A stretch of DNA of 64,000 bases from Siphonodentalium dalli (Eukaryota > Mollusca > Scaphopoda > Gadilida > Siphonodentaliidae), in the NCBI GenBank assembly GCA_032622095.1, contig CP136067.1, forward strand, positions 173,884,556-173,948,555, in the 5' to 3' direction. Of this stretch, positions 33,732 through 43,136 are shown one piece after another. Both the position numbers and the translations under genes were made by a program. The notes beneath the pieces were generated by a model. The model saw only the letters and a list, made by a program, of their open reading frames with translations. It made no database searches and was not told the origin of the DNA. The number at the start of each line of letters is the position of its first letter. The first letter of the stretch is position 1.

Positions 33732-36406
33732 AACTGTTTCAAAACATGGTGCGGAAAAGTTCAACATACACCCAACTTCCTCGTCGCGCAAACAGCTTGC
33801 TACGAATGTATGTATGAATCGCTGGAAACGAAACCGACCTGTAGAAATTGTGGTCCTCTATGTGATGCTTGTAATAACGGTGATGAGAAGAAGAATGACA
33901 GGATTTTATGTCTGGATACATGCGGATTCCGTGAAGTTATATTTAGCGGTCCTGATACCGGTGAAAAGTTTGGAAAATGGTTATTCTCTGAACAACATAA
34001 AGGATTCATAGCACTGGCTCACAACTTCAAGGGTTACGATGGATATTTTCTCATGGAATATCTCATAGATCAATCATTGAGACCTAAAGTTATGTATAAT
34101 GGATCCAAATTGATGTACCTGTATGTGGAAAAGGATCTTCATATCAAAGTATTGGACAGTCTTAGCTTTTTACCAATGAAGTTAGCACTGTTACCAAAAA
34201 CATTCGGTCTTGATGGTGAGAAAAAAGGATGGTTCCCACACTTTTTCAATAAACCAGCCAATCAGAATTATGAAGGACCATATCCAGATGCCAAATATTA
34301 CGGTGCTGACTATATGGGTGTGGCTGAAAGAAAAGACTTCATGAAATGGCACGCGGCTCAAACAAATGCAGTTTTCATCTTCAAGAAACAATTATTGGAT
34401 TATTGTCGTAGTGATGTCAATATTTTGAGACAAGCTTGTATAAAATTTTGAACCCATATCATGGAAGCGACTGGAAGTATACAACCCGTAATTGATGAGT
34501 TTTCTGGTGATATGAAATTCAAACTGGTTGGTGCCGTTGATCCATTCCACTATGTTACTATCGCATCGGTATGTATGGGAATATTCAGAACGAAATTTGT
34601 CGACGAAGAATGGAGAGTGCACATAAGTACTGATGCGAAAACGTGGCTTCCAGCTAAATGTAAAGATGGAACTTTGTCGATTTTATACAAAGGTGAATGG
34701 GTTCAACAAACAAAACTTGAAGATGAACACAACGTGCGAATTCGAAAGCAAGAATTTCTCAAATCACAGATAGCTCTCGTGCCCAAGACATCATATAAAG
34801 ACCAATACAGCAAAAGTTCAATTCAATGGTTGGAATGGATAATGTTCAAAGATAAAATCCACATAACTCACGCTTTGAACGGACGTGAAAAGAAACTCGA
34901 TGGTACAAAGTACAGATTGGATGGATATTGTGAAGAGTTAAACACGGTATTCGAATTTCATGGATGTCAATTTCATGGATGTGAACTTTGTCTGAGTCGC
35001 GATAGAGACATAGTCAAGAATCCAATAACCAAGCAGACACCTAATGAATTATACGGACCGACACAGAAAAAGAAGAAGTATATAGAAAGTATAGGCCTGA
35101 AATATGTGTGCATTTGGGAACATGAGTTCGTCGCTGACCAAAAGACCAATCCTGAGCTTCGTGATTTCATTACTAGTTTGGACATTGTTGAACGACTAGA
35201 CCCTAGAGACAGTTTTTTCGGTGGTAGAACGAACGCCACTAAATTGCACTACAAAGCTGACGTTGGCGAGAAAATACACTATTTTGATTTCACGTCCCTC
35301 TATCCACTCGATCCAACGGTAAACTGAAGTTTCCACTGTGTAGGACTTGTGCTGATAATGAAAATCAACGACCTTGCACGTCTACGTGCCAACAGAGAGC
35401 TATAACGGGTGTTTGGTGTATTCCTGAACTGGAGACAGCAATCAAAGTAGGATACAATATTATCAAAATATATGAAATATACCATTGGACAGAAACGTCA
35501 GAATGTGGACAACAAAATGGATTATTCACTGAATATATAAACACATTCTTAAAGTTCAAACAACAGGCTAGTGGTCCTCCGGATTGGATCAAATCTACAG
35601 AAGACATGGACAAATACATATCGGATTATAAAGACAACGAAGGTATATTGCTGGACAGGGAAAACATCGAAAGAAATCCAGGATTACGTCAAATATCAAA
35701 GCTGATGCTCAATTCATTTTGGGGAAAATTTGGACAAAACCAAAATTTCAAACAGACAGAATATTTCCAAGAATCAGAACAAGACACTCTATTCCAACTC
35801 ATTTCAAATCCGATGAAACAAATGGAAATTTTTTATGTAATAACCGATGACATTCTTCAAATGGAGTGGACTCATAGAAATGACTGTGCACCATGCGGAT
35901 CATCAAATAATATATATTTGGCCACGTTCACGACGTGTCACGCGAGATTAATGTTATATGAAGTTATTCATTCTTTGGACAGAAGAGTGTTATATTACGA
36001 TACGGATAGTTGTATATTCAGCAGCACGAAGGTTCAAATTAATCCCCCACTGGGTGACTATTTGAGACAGTTGACTAGTGAGTTAGACCCTGACGAATAC
36101 ATCGTGGAATTTGTGTCTGGAGGACCCAAGAATTATGCGTATAGAACCAATAAAGCTAAAGAGACGTGTAAAGTTCGAGGCTTCTCTTTGAACTTTGAAA
36201 ATTCTCAGCTCGTCAATTTCAACACGATTAAAGATCTGTTAGAATCTAGAAGTACAGTGCCCATCACCACAATCAATCCTCGAAAAATATGCAGGTCCAA
36301 AGGAAAAAGAAAATTATATAACAGATCGGAGGAGAAGCAGTACAGAGTGGTTTATACAAAACGCAGGCGACTGGATAACATGGATACTCTATCATATGGA
36401 TATTGA
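33732..36406 (+). pseudogene. POLB: Protein-primed DNA polymerase B, exon 2 (exonuclease and polymerase; broken)
   Basis: Motifs in order: exonuclease II-like AHNFKGYDGYFL (34.02 kb), exonuclease III-like YCRSDVNIL (34.40 kb), a Vsr-like insert DGYCEELNTVFEFHGCQFHG (34.92 kb), palm motif A DFTSLYP (35.29 kb), motif B KLMLNSFWGKFG (35.70 kb), and motif C YYDTDSCIF (35.99 kb). Three lesions are visible: an in-frame TGA at 34449-34451, then, just after motif A (~35.30-35.32 kb), a frame change together with loss of the residues that normally follow it. From 35318 the frame is open to the end at 36406. Catalytic motifs are otherwise kept, so decay is recent. Not functional as it stands. Confidence 0.85.
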
Positions 36407-36869
36407 ACGAGGTATGTAATATATTATATAATTTAGTCGTCTATATTTGATCAAGGTTGTAATGATAGTGTAAACATTCGCTCGTTCTTTTATCACAAAT
36501 AATCACACGAGTCAATGTAAAGCAACAGATTAAAGTAATGCGATAGCTAACATCAAACGAGTCTGTGCACGCATATCTGTCAAAAGCTACAATAGCAGTC
36601 ATTGGTCAATTTATTCAAGGTGTCAATTTTCTATCTATAAAATGTTGCCCCATCCATTTCACATTTACAAATTCGTTAGTCCTACATATACACTGTGTGA
36701 AACATTCTATACAGGTTAGTTATGAATTTAATCTGTTCTATTATCTATCATTGCCTTTACCTACAGTATGAAAAAATTAACGCTCTTTATACTTCAATTA
36801 CCGCTTATAATAATAATATCTCGGTCTTAAAACAATGTTAAACCAAAACAGCTGTTCTTATGTTTTTTT
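36407..36869. other. Convergent spacer after POLB
   Basis: No gene seen. It contains TAACGCTCTTTAT (36778-36790) and AATAATAATATCTCGG, both also found near the TIR gene. It separates the + strand POLB from a - strand gene. Confidence 0.5.
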
Positions 36870-37429
36870 TTATTTTCTCAACGAAGAGTCACCATAATTC
36901 CAGATTATTCCGAATGACCATATTAGTTCATTCTCTAATTCTGAAATATATTTCGATTTACTTGTAGAAATGTAATCCAAAATCATGCCTCTGTTAAGTA
37001 TTTGTTCAATCGTGAACAGTGTACACGGTTCACGGAGAATGATATATCCGTGCATTATTGTCAATTCTTCAAAACTTCTCTGATTGAAAACCCAGTCTCG
37101 GTATTCTGCAAATCTCACAAAGTTATCTCCAATAAGTTCACGAATTTCATGTATTTTGTTTTTAGGAACTCCTTTAAATACCGAACGATTCGAAAACATT
37201 TGATTCAATATATCCTGTAAGAAATCAGTTTCAAATTCCGACCTCTCAATCAAAGATTTCAATCGCTGTACAGGAAAATATCCTCATTTATATTCTTCAG
37301 TATTATTTTAAATTCTCTTATAAACCAATTGTGTAGTAGTTGTTTTTTTATTTCTGGATTTATAGTTGACATGTCAATTAGGTGATCATATATTTTCTCC
37401 AGTATTTCAACAGGTAGTATTCGCTCCAT
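36870..37429 (-). pseudogene. Small F-box-like protein gene, frameshifted
   Basis: From ATG 37429 the frame begins MERILPVEILEKIYDHLIDM, which resembles an F-box start (LPxEILxKIxxxL). The first frame stops at 37259; the rest (SLIERSEFETDFLQDILNQM to 36870) is in an overlapping second frame, so a one-base slip or two adjacent genes are possible. Family F-boxes recruit targets to SCF ubiquitin ligases; the assignment here rests on a short motif and is weak. It is transcribed leftward, divergent from the PC4-like gene. Confidence 0.45.
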
Positions 37430-37479
37430 AATGAACTGACTCAATGACGGGTTCTTTTCTTATTCTTATTTGGTATGCG

Positions 37480-37512
37480 CGGCGGTCGGGCTGGCGGGCG
37501 GGCGGGCGGGCT
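37480..37512. promoter_or_regulatory. GC-box-like (GGCG)n tract in a divergent promoter
   Basis: GCGCGGCGGTCGGGCTGG followed by four GGCG repeats is the most GC-rich spot in the element. It lies in the 175-bp gap between the divergent starts of the F-box-like (-) and PC4-like (+) genes. The reading as a bidirectional GC-box promoter is inference. A TTATTTCAG just before the PC4-like ATG could also be a 5'-UTR acceptor. Confidence 0.45.
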
Positions 37513-37604
37513 CCTTTCGGACTTTATACTCATTTAGGACTGGGGTTCCTGGTGTACAACTGATAAGTAATGTGTTTATATTTCTTATTTCAGGTTCAAA
37601 TAAA

Positions 37605-38183
37605 ATGAACGATCAATCCGAGGGTGAAGGAAAAGTTGAAGAACGGAAGGAAACCAAAGAGAGAGCATTCCATCCACAATGTTTGGTCCCACTAGGAAAT
37701 GACGTTTTCCTATTTGATGGTCGATTCATGGGAAACTTGTATTTTCACATAAGAGAGTGTGGTGAAGGTTAAACAGGTCAAAAATTTCCGACAAAATCTG
37801 GAATAACATTAAATCTAAGGAGATTCAAAGAGTTGAAATCTTACCTATCAGATATACATCAAGAAGTGGTCAGTTATCGTACTGGAGAACCTGATGTATT
37901 CCTGAGACGTCATATCAGTGGGAATTTCTTCATTACTATAAAGAGTGGCATCCCACGTGTTGATATTCGCAGGTATTGGCTGCCTGAACATTCAGAGGAT
38001 TTGTGTGCTACCAAATACGGAATATCTCTGACATTCGATCAATTTGAAGAACTAGCTGGAGCTATATTCGTCCTGTGTGCTAATATTCCTGAAATTTATC
38101 AGGCTGTGCAGTGTTATTTGACCGACGATCATCAAAACCAGGAAGGATGTTTAAGATGTAAGGAATGCTGCCCCATGCTGTGA
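37605..38183 (+). pseudogene. Tandem PC4/Sub1-like ssDNA-binding coactivator (one in-frame stop)
   Basis: From ATG 37605, after an acidic/basic leader (EGEGKVEERKETKERAF), two copies of the PC4 fold follow. Copy 1: VPLGNDVFLFDGRFMGNLYF, then KSGITLNLRRFKELKSYL. Copy 2: DVFLRRHISGNFFITIKSG, VDIRRYWLP, KYGISLTFDQFEELAGAI. The DIRRYW and GISL(N/T)xxQFxxL patterns are the PC4 signature. A C-terminal CLRCKECC motif may bind metal. An in-frame TAA (37770-37772) interrupts copy 1; the frame is otherwise open. PC4 proteins bind single-stranded DNA and assist RNA polymerase II initiation. It lies 56 bp upstream of the TBP-like gene on the same strand. Confidence 0.75.
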
Positions 38184-38239
38184 TAGAACATGCTTGATTA
38201 GCCGGATGTTGACATTCATATTAACATTACTCTGCTGAA

Positions 38240-38764
38240 ATGATGCTACGAATAACTAATGTCGTATGTTCTGCAGATTTGAACTGTTCTATTAATCTAA
38301 GGGATTTGACACTCGACTGTTCGAACATTGAATACAATTCCAAAAAGTTTAGCGGAGTTGTATGGAAACATTCTAAATTCGGTGGATGCTGTCTCGTGTT
38401 TAGCAATGGTAAAATATGTGTTAACGGGCGTTCTGATAATATCAAACAGGCACGCGTTCGACTGCGTCGCTACGCTAGACATATTCAAAAATGTGGTTGG
38501 CAAGTGAGATTACATTCCATAAATTTTTTGACAATGTCTGCATTTTGTCAGTTAAATGGAAAAATTGACTTTAACGTTTTAGTGAAACTTATGGAATGTT
38601 CTTACGAATCAGAGCTGTTCCCTGCGGCAATGTTCAGACGTGAGAAAATACATTTTACATGTTTTCATAATGGAAAAATTGTGATTACTGGCATTAAAAG
38701 TGAAAAGCAGATGTTAAATATTGTATATCCTACTATATGTGAACTTGAATTACTATCAGAATAA
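38240..38764 (+). CDS. TATA-binding-protein-like factor encoded by the Polinton
   Basis: An intact 174-aa frame made of the two direct repeats of the TBP saddle: repeat 1 ~residues 3-87, repeat 2 ~residues 89-172. Visible TBP hallmarks: NVVCSADLNCSINL, IEYNSKKFSGVVW, CLVFSNGKICVNGRS, YARHIQKCGW in repeat 1; SYESELFPAAMF, FTCFHNGKIVITGIKSE, YPTICELE in repeat 2. Phe at 37, 54, 127 and 142 occupy the four positions used by TBP to kink DNA. Length equals the conserved TBP core with no N-terminal extension. It is much diverged from host TBP, so it is not a recent retrocopy. Start is ATG 38240 or 38243. It probably directs transcription from the element's own promoters, with the adjacent PC4-like protein. 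Confidence 0.85.
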   Translation: MMLRITNVVCSADLNCSINLRDLTLDCSNIEYNSKKFSGVVWKHSKFGGCCLVFSNGKICVNGRSDNIKQARVRLRRYARHIQKCGWQVRLHSINFLTMSAFCQLNGKIDFNVLVKLMECSYESELFPAAMFRREKIHFTCFHNGKIVITGIKSEKQMLNIVYPTICELELLSE

Positions 38765-38955
38765 ATATATGTATCGTCGATTATCTTTTCAATAATAATT
38801 TCATTTGGGGCTCACATACCACAAATCTTTTGCTTTTTGACAATTTATTGTCAAAAAACAAGAGATTTTACACTGAGTTTTGCAACTGACCTTAATACGA
38901 TGAAAACACACCCCCTCACCCCCACATCACTCAACCCATTCATATATAAATATAT
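38761..38955 (+). promoter_or_regulatory. 3' flank of the TBP-like gene, homologous to the TIR-gene flank
   Basis: It starts at the stop codon with AATAAATATATGTATCGTCG, then ATTATCTTTTCAATAATAAT, AACAAGAGATTTTACACTGA and a C-rich tract, in the same order as 30526-30720. It includes a TTTGACAATTTATTGTCAAA palindrome (38836-38855). Two AAAGAGCGTTT-type motifs follow at 39050 and 39082. Confidence 0.6.
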
Positions 38956-39090
38956 ATATATATTTTTTCCCCTCATATATATGATAATGTAAGAACGATA
39001 AATAATTGTATTTACAATATTTATTTATATAATATACATAATATACTTTAAAGAGCGTTTCTCTTTTTTCATGTCGCTAATGAAGAGCGT

Positions 39091-39537
39091 TTACATAATA
39101 TATTTCAACATAAAATCCTTAATAATTAAATCATTATACATATAATTATTGGCACTGAAACGCCTCATTATATTTTCAAGACTGTATCCACACAGTTTAT
39201 AGAATGCAAAGTATATACAATATGGACCGCATAGATTAGAACACTGTAATCTGTAACCATTACGATCGTAACGAGGTCCATTCAATAACAACACGTGTTT
39301 AAATCGTCTGTTGTAACACTCAGGTTTTAACCCCATTGTGTCGAAGAACTCTGGTAATTTATGTTCATGGAATATCATCAATGTCCAATGTCGTCCAGGG
39401 TGGCTACTCTCGTCAGTGTTAACTATATACATCCGGGTAAGTTGGATATAAAGAGGTAATTTGTCTATGGGACAAACATCTATCTCATTATGATTTGTGA
39501 AACTATTTATCGCCCTCATGAGTCCACGTGTATTCAT
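39091..39537 (-). CDS. PRO: Adenain-like cysteine protease
   Basis: 148 aa from ATG 39537 (a second ATG at 39519 is possible). The catalytic set of the C5/adenovirus-type protease family is visible: His in GRHWTLMIF (~50), Asp in EFFDTMG (~66), Gln in RLQC (~98) and Cys in NLCGPYC (~103). In the family it matures capsid proteins inside the particle. It overlaps the end of the major capsid frame by ~35 bp and is the last gene of the leftward morphogenesis cluster. The frame looks intact. Confidence 0.88.
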   Translation of the reverse strand: MNTRGLMRAINSFTNHNEIDVCPIDKLPLYIQLTRMYIVNTDESSHPGRHWTLMIFHEHKLPEFFDTMGLKPECYNRRFKHVLLLNGPRYDRNGYRLQCSNLCGPYCIYFAFYKLCGYSLENIMRRFSANNYMYNDLIIKDFMLKYIM

Positions 39538-40771
39538 TATTATTGAGAGCAGCAGGAAATTTGGCATAAACAATTACTGTACAATTGTCTTTCAAAGCCG
39601 ATGAGAATTTAATCTCAAGGCGTGTGTGACCTTTCTGTGGTATGACTCGATCATGATTAATTCCGTGCGGGTTTATCCTATATATGCAATAACCTTTCGC
39701 ATAATCCGCATAAGTAATGTGAACGGCTCTTTGTTTCACATCTTTTATTATCGTATTGTAAGCTTCTACATATTCCTTACTGGTAAAGTTCGGCTGTAGT
39801 GCTTGGGCCGGCATAGATTGACCATTGACGTAAAATCCGACGAAGTTGCATCCAAAAGTCGCAAAGTTGAACGGGTTCTTATCGTGTGAACCGCTTTCAG
39901 CCTTTGATGATACTAAACCAATAATACAACTACTAGGTACGTCTCCTTGAAGTAGATTATCTTCTCCCAAACTGAATGACCCTTTTGACACTGTATATGT
40001 CTTTATAATAGATTTTGAAAAAGGATAACACGCATTCCTTTTCTTGAGTGACTCAGTATGACTGAGTAATACACCTGGGTTAACTTTCACAGTCGCTAGT
40101 CTCAAATTAGATTCCTGTATTTTCAACTTGTATGTCTCAGTGGTTCCCGTATACATCAGTCTAAAAACATCTCTTGTCTGCCAGAATTTTAGTGTGAGGG
40201 GGAGTCCATTTAGTAGTAATTTGTCCTATTGGAAGAAGTCAAGTTGAATTGATCCCATAATATCCATTATTTGACTATCACGTGTTGTTCTGGACCTGTA
40301 ATACAGGCCAGTGTTCCCGCTTTTCGAATCTGTCAGGTCCATAGCACCCGCCGTATCCTTTTCGAACGCTTGTCGATGTAGTTGTTCCTTACGTTCGATT
40401 TCTAAGAGTACATCGAAATATGCTTTGTATGGATAATTCGGACCAACTTGACTCACGGGAACTTGCTGTATATTCAAATCGACCTGCGAAAATATAGAAT
40501 GCAGGGGTGCATTTATCAGAGCCACATCGTCTTTAACTGTTATAGCCGAACCATCTTGCTTCGTTATTTTGAGTTTGAGAAGTAGCAATGTACGTTTGAG
40601 GTCCATGTAGGTTGTGGCCATTGCGGGAATGTTGAACTCCAAAGCTGCAGTTTCTGTCAGTTGATTCACGGGCCTGTAATTTATCCATTCTGTCGATTGT
40701 ATTCCACTGTCAACAGCCGGTGATTCAAATAATGCCAATTTATCAGTATGGTACTCTCTGTATTCATTCAT
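39503..40771 (-). pseudogene. Major capsid protein (double jelly-roll type), one in-frame stop
   Basis: It starts at ATG 40771, overlapping the upstream gene's stop (ATGA). The N-terminal half carries the conserved LTETAALEFNIPAMATTYMD and VALINAPLHSIFSQVDLNIQ blocks of Polinton capsid proteins. The C-terminal half (GCNFVGFYVNGQSMPAQALQ, RLEIKFSSALKDNCTVIVYA) continues in the same frame after a single TAG at 40226-40228. Total ~422 codons, in the family's range. No frameshift was seen. In the family this protein forms the icosahedral shell. With the stop this copy would give only the first 181 residues. Confidence 0.85.
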
Positions 40772-41031
40772 GATTTCGGCTTTTTTGGACGCTTTACGTG
40801 TGTGTGTGTCAACTTATTTTCTGCAACTTCGACCTTAGCCATTTCAATCGCTTGCGCGACGGGCGTCACTACGTTAATAAGTGGTTTTAGAACGTCTTCA
40901 TCACTATCACTATTTTGAGTTGTGGTAATAAAGTAGCGACCCTTATTATCTGGCGTTAACTTCCCATTAATCATGTCTCTGAAATGTTTTCTCCACTTTT
41001 CAATATCGGTTGGAATATACGTGATCGACAT
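40768..41031 (-). CDS. Small basic-tailed virion-type protein, 87 aa
   Basis: From ATG 41031 to the TGA shared with the capsid start (4-bp ATGA overlap). N terminus SITYIPTDIEKWRKHFRDMI, a middle with TTTQNSDSDEDVLKPLINVV, and a basic tail HVKRPKKPKS. Its position between penton-like and major capsid genes matches small Polinton proteins compared in the literature to adenoviral minor/membrane-active precursors; homology was not demonstrated here. Confidence 0.6.
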   Translation of the reverse strand: MSITYIPTDIEKWRKHFRDMINGKLTPDNKGRYFITTTQNSDSDEDVLKPLINVVTPVAQAIEMAKVEVAENKLTHTHVKRPKKPKS

Positions 41032-41437
41032 GTTTCTTCAAATGTAGTGTACAAGTCACTCTTTTTTTTGCATTTATTTTAGAAAGTTTATCGCCTCTTA
41101 TAAAAATCCGGAGACATTGAAGTTTATCCTGCCGGACGTTTATGTAAAATGAGTCCTCAAAACTCCGCCAATCACCCGTATCACGTGTGTCTCGCTTTAT
41201 AACCCTGAGGATGGGGAATGATGTGTCACAAGCTATTGATTCTCCGCATATATCCGAACAAATATATAATAAATCCGTGTCTATATGACCAGTTATATTT
41301 ATGTCTTTCAAACAACATAACCACGTTCCTTCCAATATTAATAAACCAGGTAACTCTATTGTGAAGTCGTGCGGACGATTATCTGGATATTTATTAATCG
41401 AATCGTCGCTAGTCAGGTACAGATAATAATTATCCAT
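41000..41437 (-). CDS. Penton-like minor capsid protein (single jelly-roll type)
   Basis: 145 aa from ATG 41437. The opening MDNYYLYLTSDDSINKYPDN and the block DFTIELPGLLILEGTWLCCL match the pattern of Polinton minor capsid proteins (short beta-rich, LEGxW block near residue 45). It overlaps the next gene by 32 bp. In the family it caps the icosahedral vertices. No breaks seen. Confidence 0.75.
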   Translation of the reverse strand: MDNYYLYLTSDDSINKYPDNRPHDFTIELPGLLILEGTWLCCLKDINITGHIDTDLLYICSDICGESIACDTSFPILRVIKRDTRDTGDWRSFEDSFYINVRQDKLQCLRIFIRGDKLSKINAKKRVTCTLHLKKHVDHVYSNRY

Positions 41438-41472
41438 ATGACTAGTTTCTAAAAACAAAAATTCAAAGAGAA

Positions 41473-41862
41473 TCAATATTCTTCTCTTATAGTTTTATCG
41501 ATATCACTGACTATATGCTTGAAGTTGGACCACTGGTTCAAATTTAACGGAATACTTATAATGGTCGGAGTGTTATTCACAACTCGTCTAATGTCGGTAT
41601 AAATGTGTCCTTGATTATTACAGACTGTTACCGTAATGTTTGATGGTATTGTCCACTTTTTCACGAAAACACAAGGGTGTTGTTCGTAATCATTGGGTTG
41701 TGACTCATTCGTATGAAGTAATTCATAATCCATCGACTCACGTGGTATCTTCTTTGGAACTAAAATAAATGGTAGTGACACAGTTATTACCATAATAGTA
41801 AATCCTATCCATTTAATGATATTAATACGTAGACGACCACGTTCTGTTTGAAACATATCCAT
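41473..41862 (-). CDS. Membrane-anchored PC4-like protein, 129 aa
   Basis: Basic N terminus (ERGRLRINIIK), one membrane segment at ~18-35 (WIGFTIMVITVSLPFILV), a polar linker, then a C-terminal ~65-residue domain reading CVFVKKWTIPSNITVTVCNN, IYTDIRRVV, IISIPLNLNQWSNFKHIVSD and IDKTIREEY. The DIRR and SxxLNLxQWxxxKxIxxxID patterns match PC4/Sub1. The positive charge before the segment predicts the PC4-like part on the far side of the membrane or inside a membrane-associated particle. It sits between integrase and penton-like genes. The PC4 match is by pattern only, but two other PC4 domains are in the same element. Confidence 0.6.
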   Translation of the reverse strand: MDMFQTERGRLRINIIKWIGFTIMVITVSLPFILVPKKIPRESMDYELLHTNESQPNDYEQHPCVFVKKWTIPSNITVTVCNNQGHIYTDIRRVVNNTPTIISIPLNLNQWSNFKHIVSDIDKTIREEY

Positions 41863-41919
41863 CAGGTACCTGTTCTATTATCCATGATTGTAATTGTTCC
41901 CGTGTATAGCTTACTCTTA

Positions 41920-43029
41920 TTAATTTTGATAGCTGGCGACATCCGACTCTAAAATCCATGAATTAAATTTGTCTGGCCATGAATGCCAGTGCACCATGAC
42001 TTCATTTTGACCCTTTCGTTTCCTCTTTTTGACAATATTATCTATTCTGTAAACTGTATCGGCATCAACACGTACCATTTGAAGTTCTGACTCGTAGAAA
42101 GCCCCCTCAATGCCTTCATCCAAGAAATCTTTCAATGTATACACGGGTATGTTCTGCCTGTAAAACTTCTTAGTCACTTTGAACAACTCTCCAGTCCATT
42201 TCTGAGAATATTCTCTGTCAAAAACTGCTTTGGTGTGTGATATTCTAACGATATCATTTACATTGTATTTGAACTTTTTCTTCAATTTACTTTTAACACC
42301 ACCCTTCTGTCTTATTAACCACTGATCTAGGCGAGACTCATCTTCATTCTCAATCGTTATTGAGTCAGGGGTGGTACCCAAAGAACGATGTATGGTATGG
42401 TTATAACTTTTCACAATATCTTGTAGAATGTCGATATATCTAGCATTATTATGCTTTATCATATAACGTGAAATCTTATGTTTTATAGTTTTTATGACTC
42501 GTTCCGAATAATTGGCTTTCATTTCGTTTTGTGTAAAAATTTGAGATATATGAAGACCCTGAAGGTAACTTTTGACCCGTTTGTTTGTGAATTCCGAACC
42601 GCGGTCCGTCCGGAGGAGTCGAGGGGTTCTTCCACCTTCAAATATATGTTTCATAGCATTGATCACATTAATTGCCGTTTTTCTCTTTATAGCTGCGCAC
42701 CATATCTTCCTAGAAAAAATGTCAATCATTATTAACACGTATGTGTAATTGTCGTTGTCTTTGGAAACATCATTCATATCCATGAGGTCTCCGTCCCATT
42801 GACTGTCGACACCGTTTATAACGACACGAGACCTTGGGAATTTTCGTCTAACACTTTTTGTTAGTGAATAACTTTCATGATTTTGTAGCCACTCCACAAT
42901 TTTACGTTTGGAAATGATGTGCTTATTTTCCGATTTTACAGTCTGATACAACTTTGTAGCTCCTGAGTACGATGCAGGATGACCCGGATTAAAATAAATA
43001 GAACTCAGATAATCTTTCCAATCGGCCAT
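41920..43029 (-). CDS. INT: Retroviral-type integrase with C-terminal chromodomain
   Basis: 369 aa from ATG 43029. N-terminal region YLSSIYFNPGHPASYSG; catalytic triad in WDGDLMDM (Asp ~81), LLRTDRGSEF (Asp ~142) and NYSERVIKTIK (Glu ~176). The C-terminal part has the SH3-like VNDIVRISHTKAVFDREYSQ KWTGE region and a chromodomain-like end YRIDNIVKKRKRKGQNEVMV, HWHSWPDKFNSWI. In the family it inserts the linear element and creates the 6-bp duplication seen at the ends. The chromodomain may bias targeting to marked chromatin. The frame is intact. Confidence 0.92.
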   Translation of the reverse strand: MADWKDYLSSIYFNPGHPASYSGATKLYQTVKSENKHIISKRKIVEWLQNHESYSLTKSVRRKFPRSRVVINGVDSQWDGDLMDMNDVSKDNDNYTYVLIMIDIFSRKIWCAAIKRKTAINVINAMKHIFEGGRTPRLLRTDRGSEFTNKRVKSYLQGLHISQIFTQNEMKANYSERVIKTIKHKISRYMIKHNNARYIDILQDIVKSYNHTIHRSLGTTPDSITIENEDESRLDQWLIRQKGGVKSKLKKKFKYNVNDIVRISHTKAVFDREYSQKWTGELFKVTKKFYRQNIPVYTLKDFLDEGIEGAFYESELQMVRVDADTVYRIDNIVKKRKRKGQNEVMVHWHSWPDKFNSWILESDVASYQN

Positions 43030-43136
43030 ATTTTTCACAGCGATATCCACCGTTTCTTCTTTATCTTAGTCAGTCTACCGGCAATGACACCTGAAGGTCT
43101 AGATATTTCACGTTTAATCTCTCTTATTTTCTTTTT

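Noticed and set aside
40226-40228. Programmed stop readthrough in the capsid gene
   Set aside because: Several other genes of the element also carry stops of different types; no known readthrough context was evident. Decay is simpler.
41920-43029. Integrase as sign of an LTR retrovirus or Gypsy element
   Set aside because: No gag, reverse transcriptase or LTRs nearby; neighbours are DNA polymerase B, capsid, ATPase and adenain-like protease, and the duplication is 6 bp with long TIRs.
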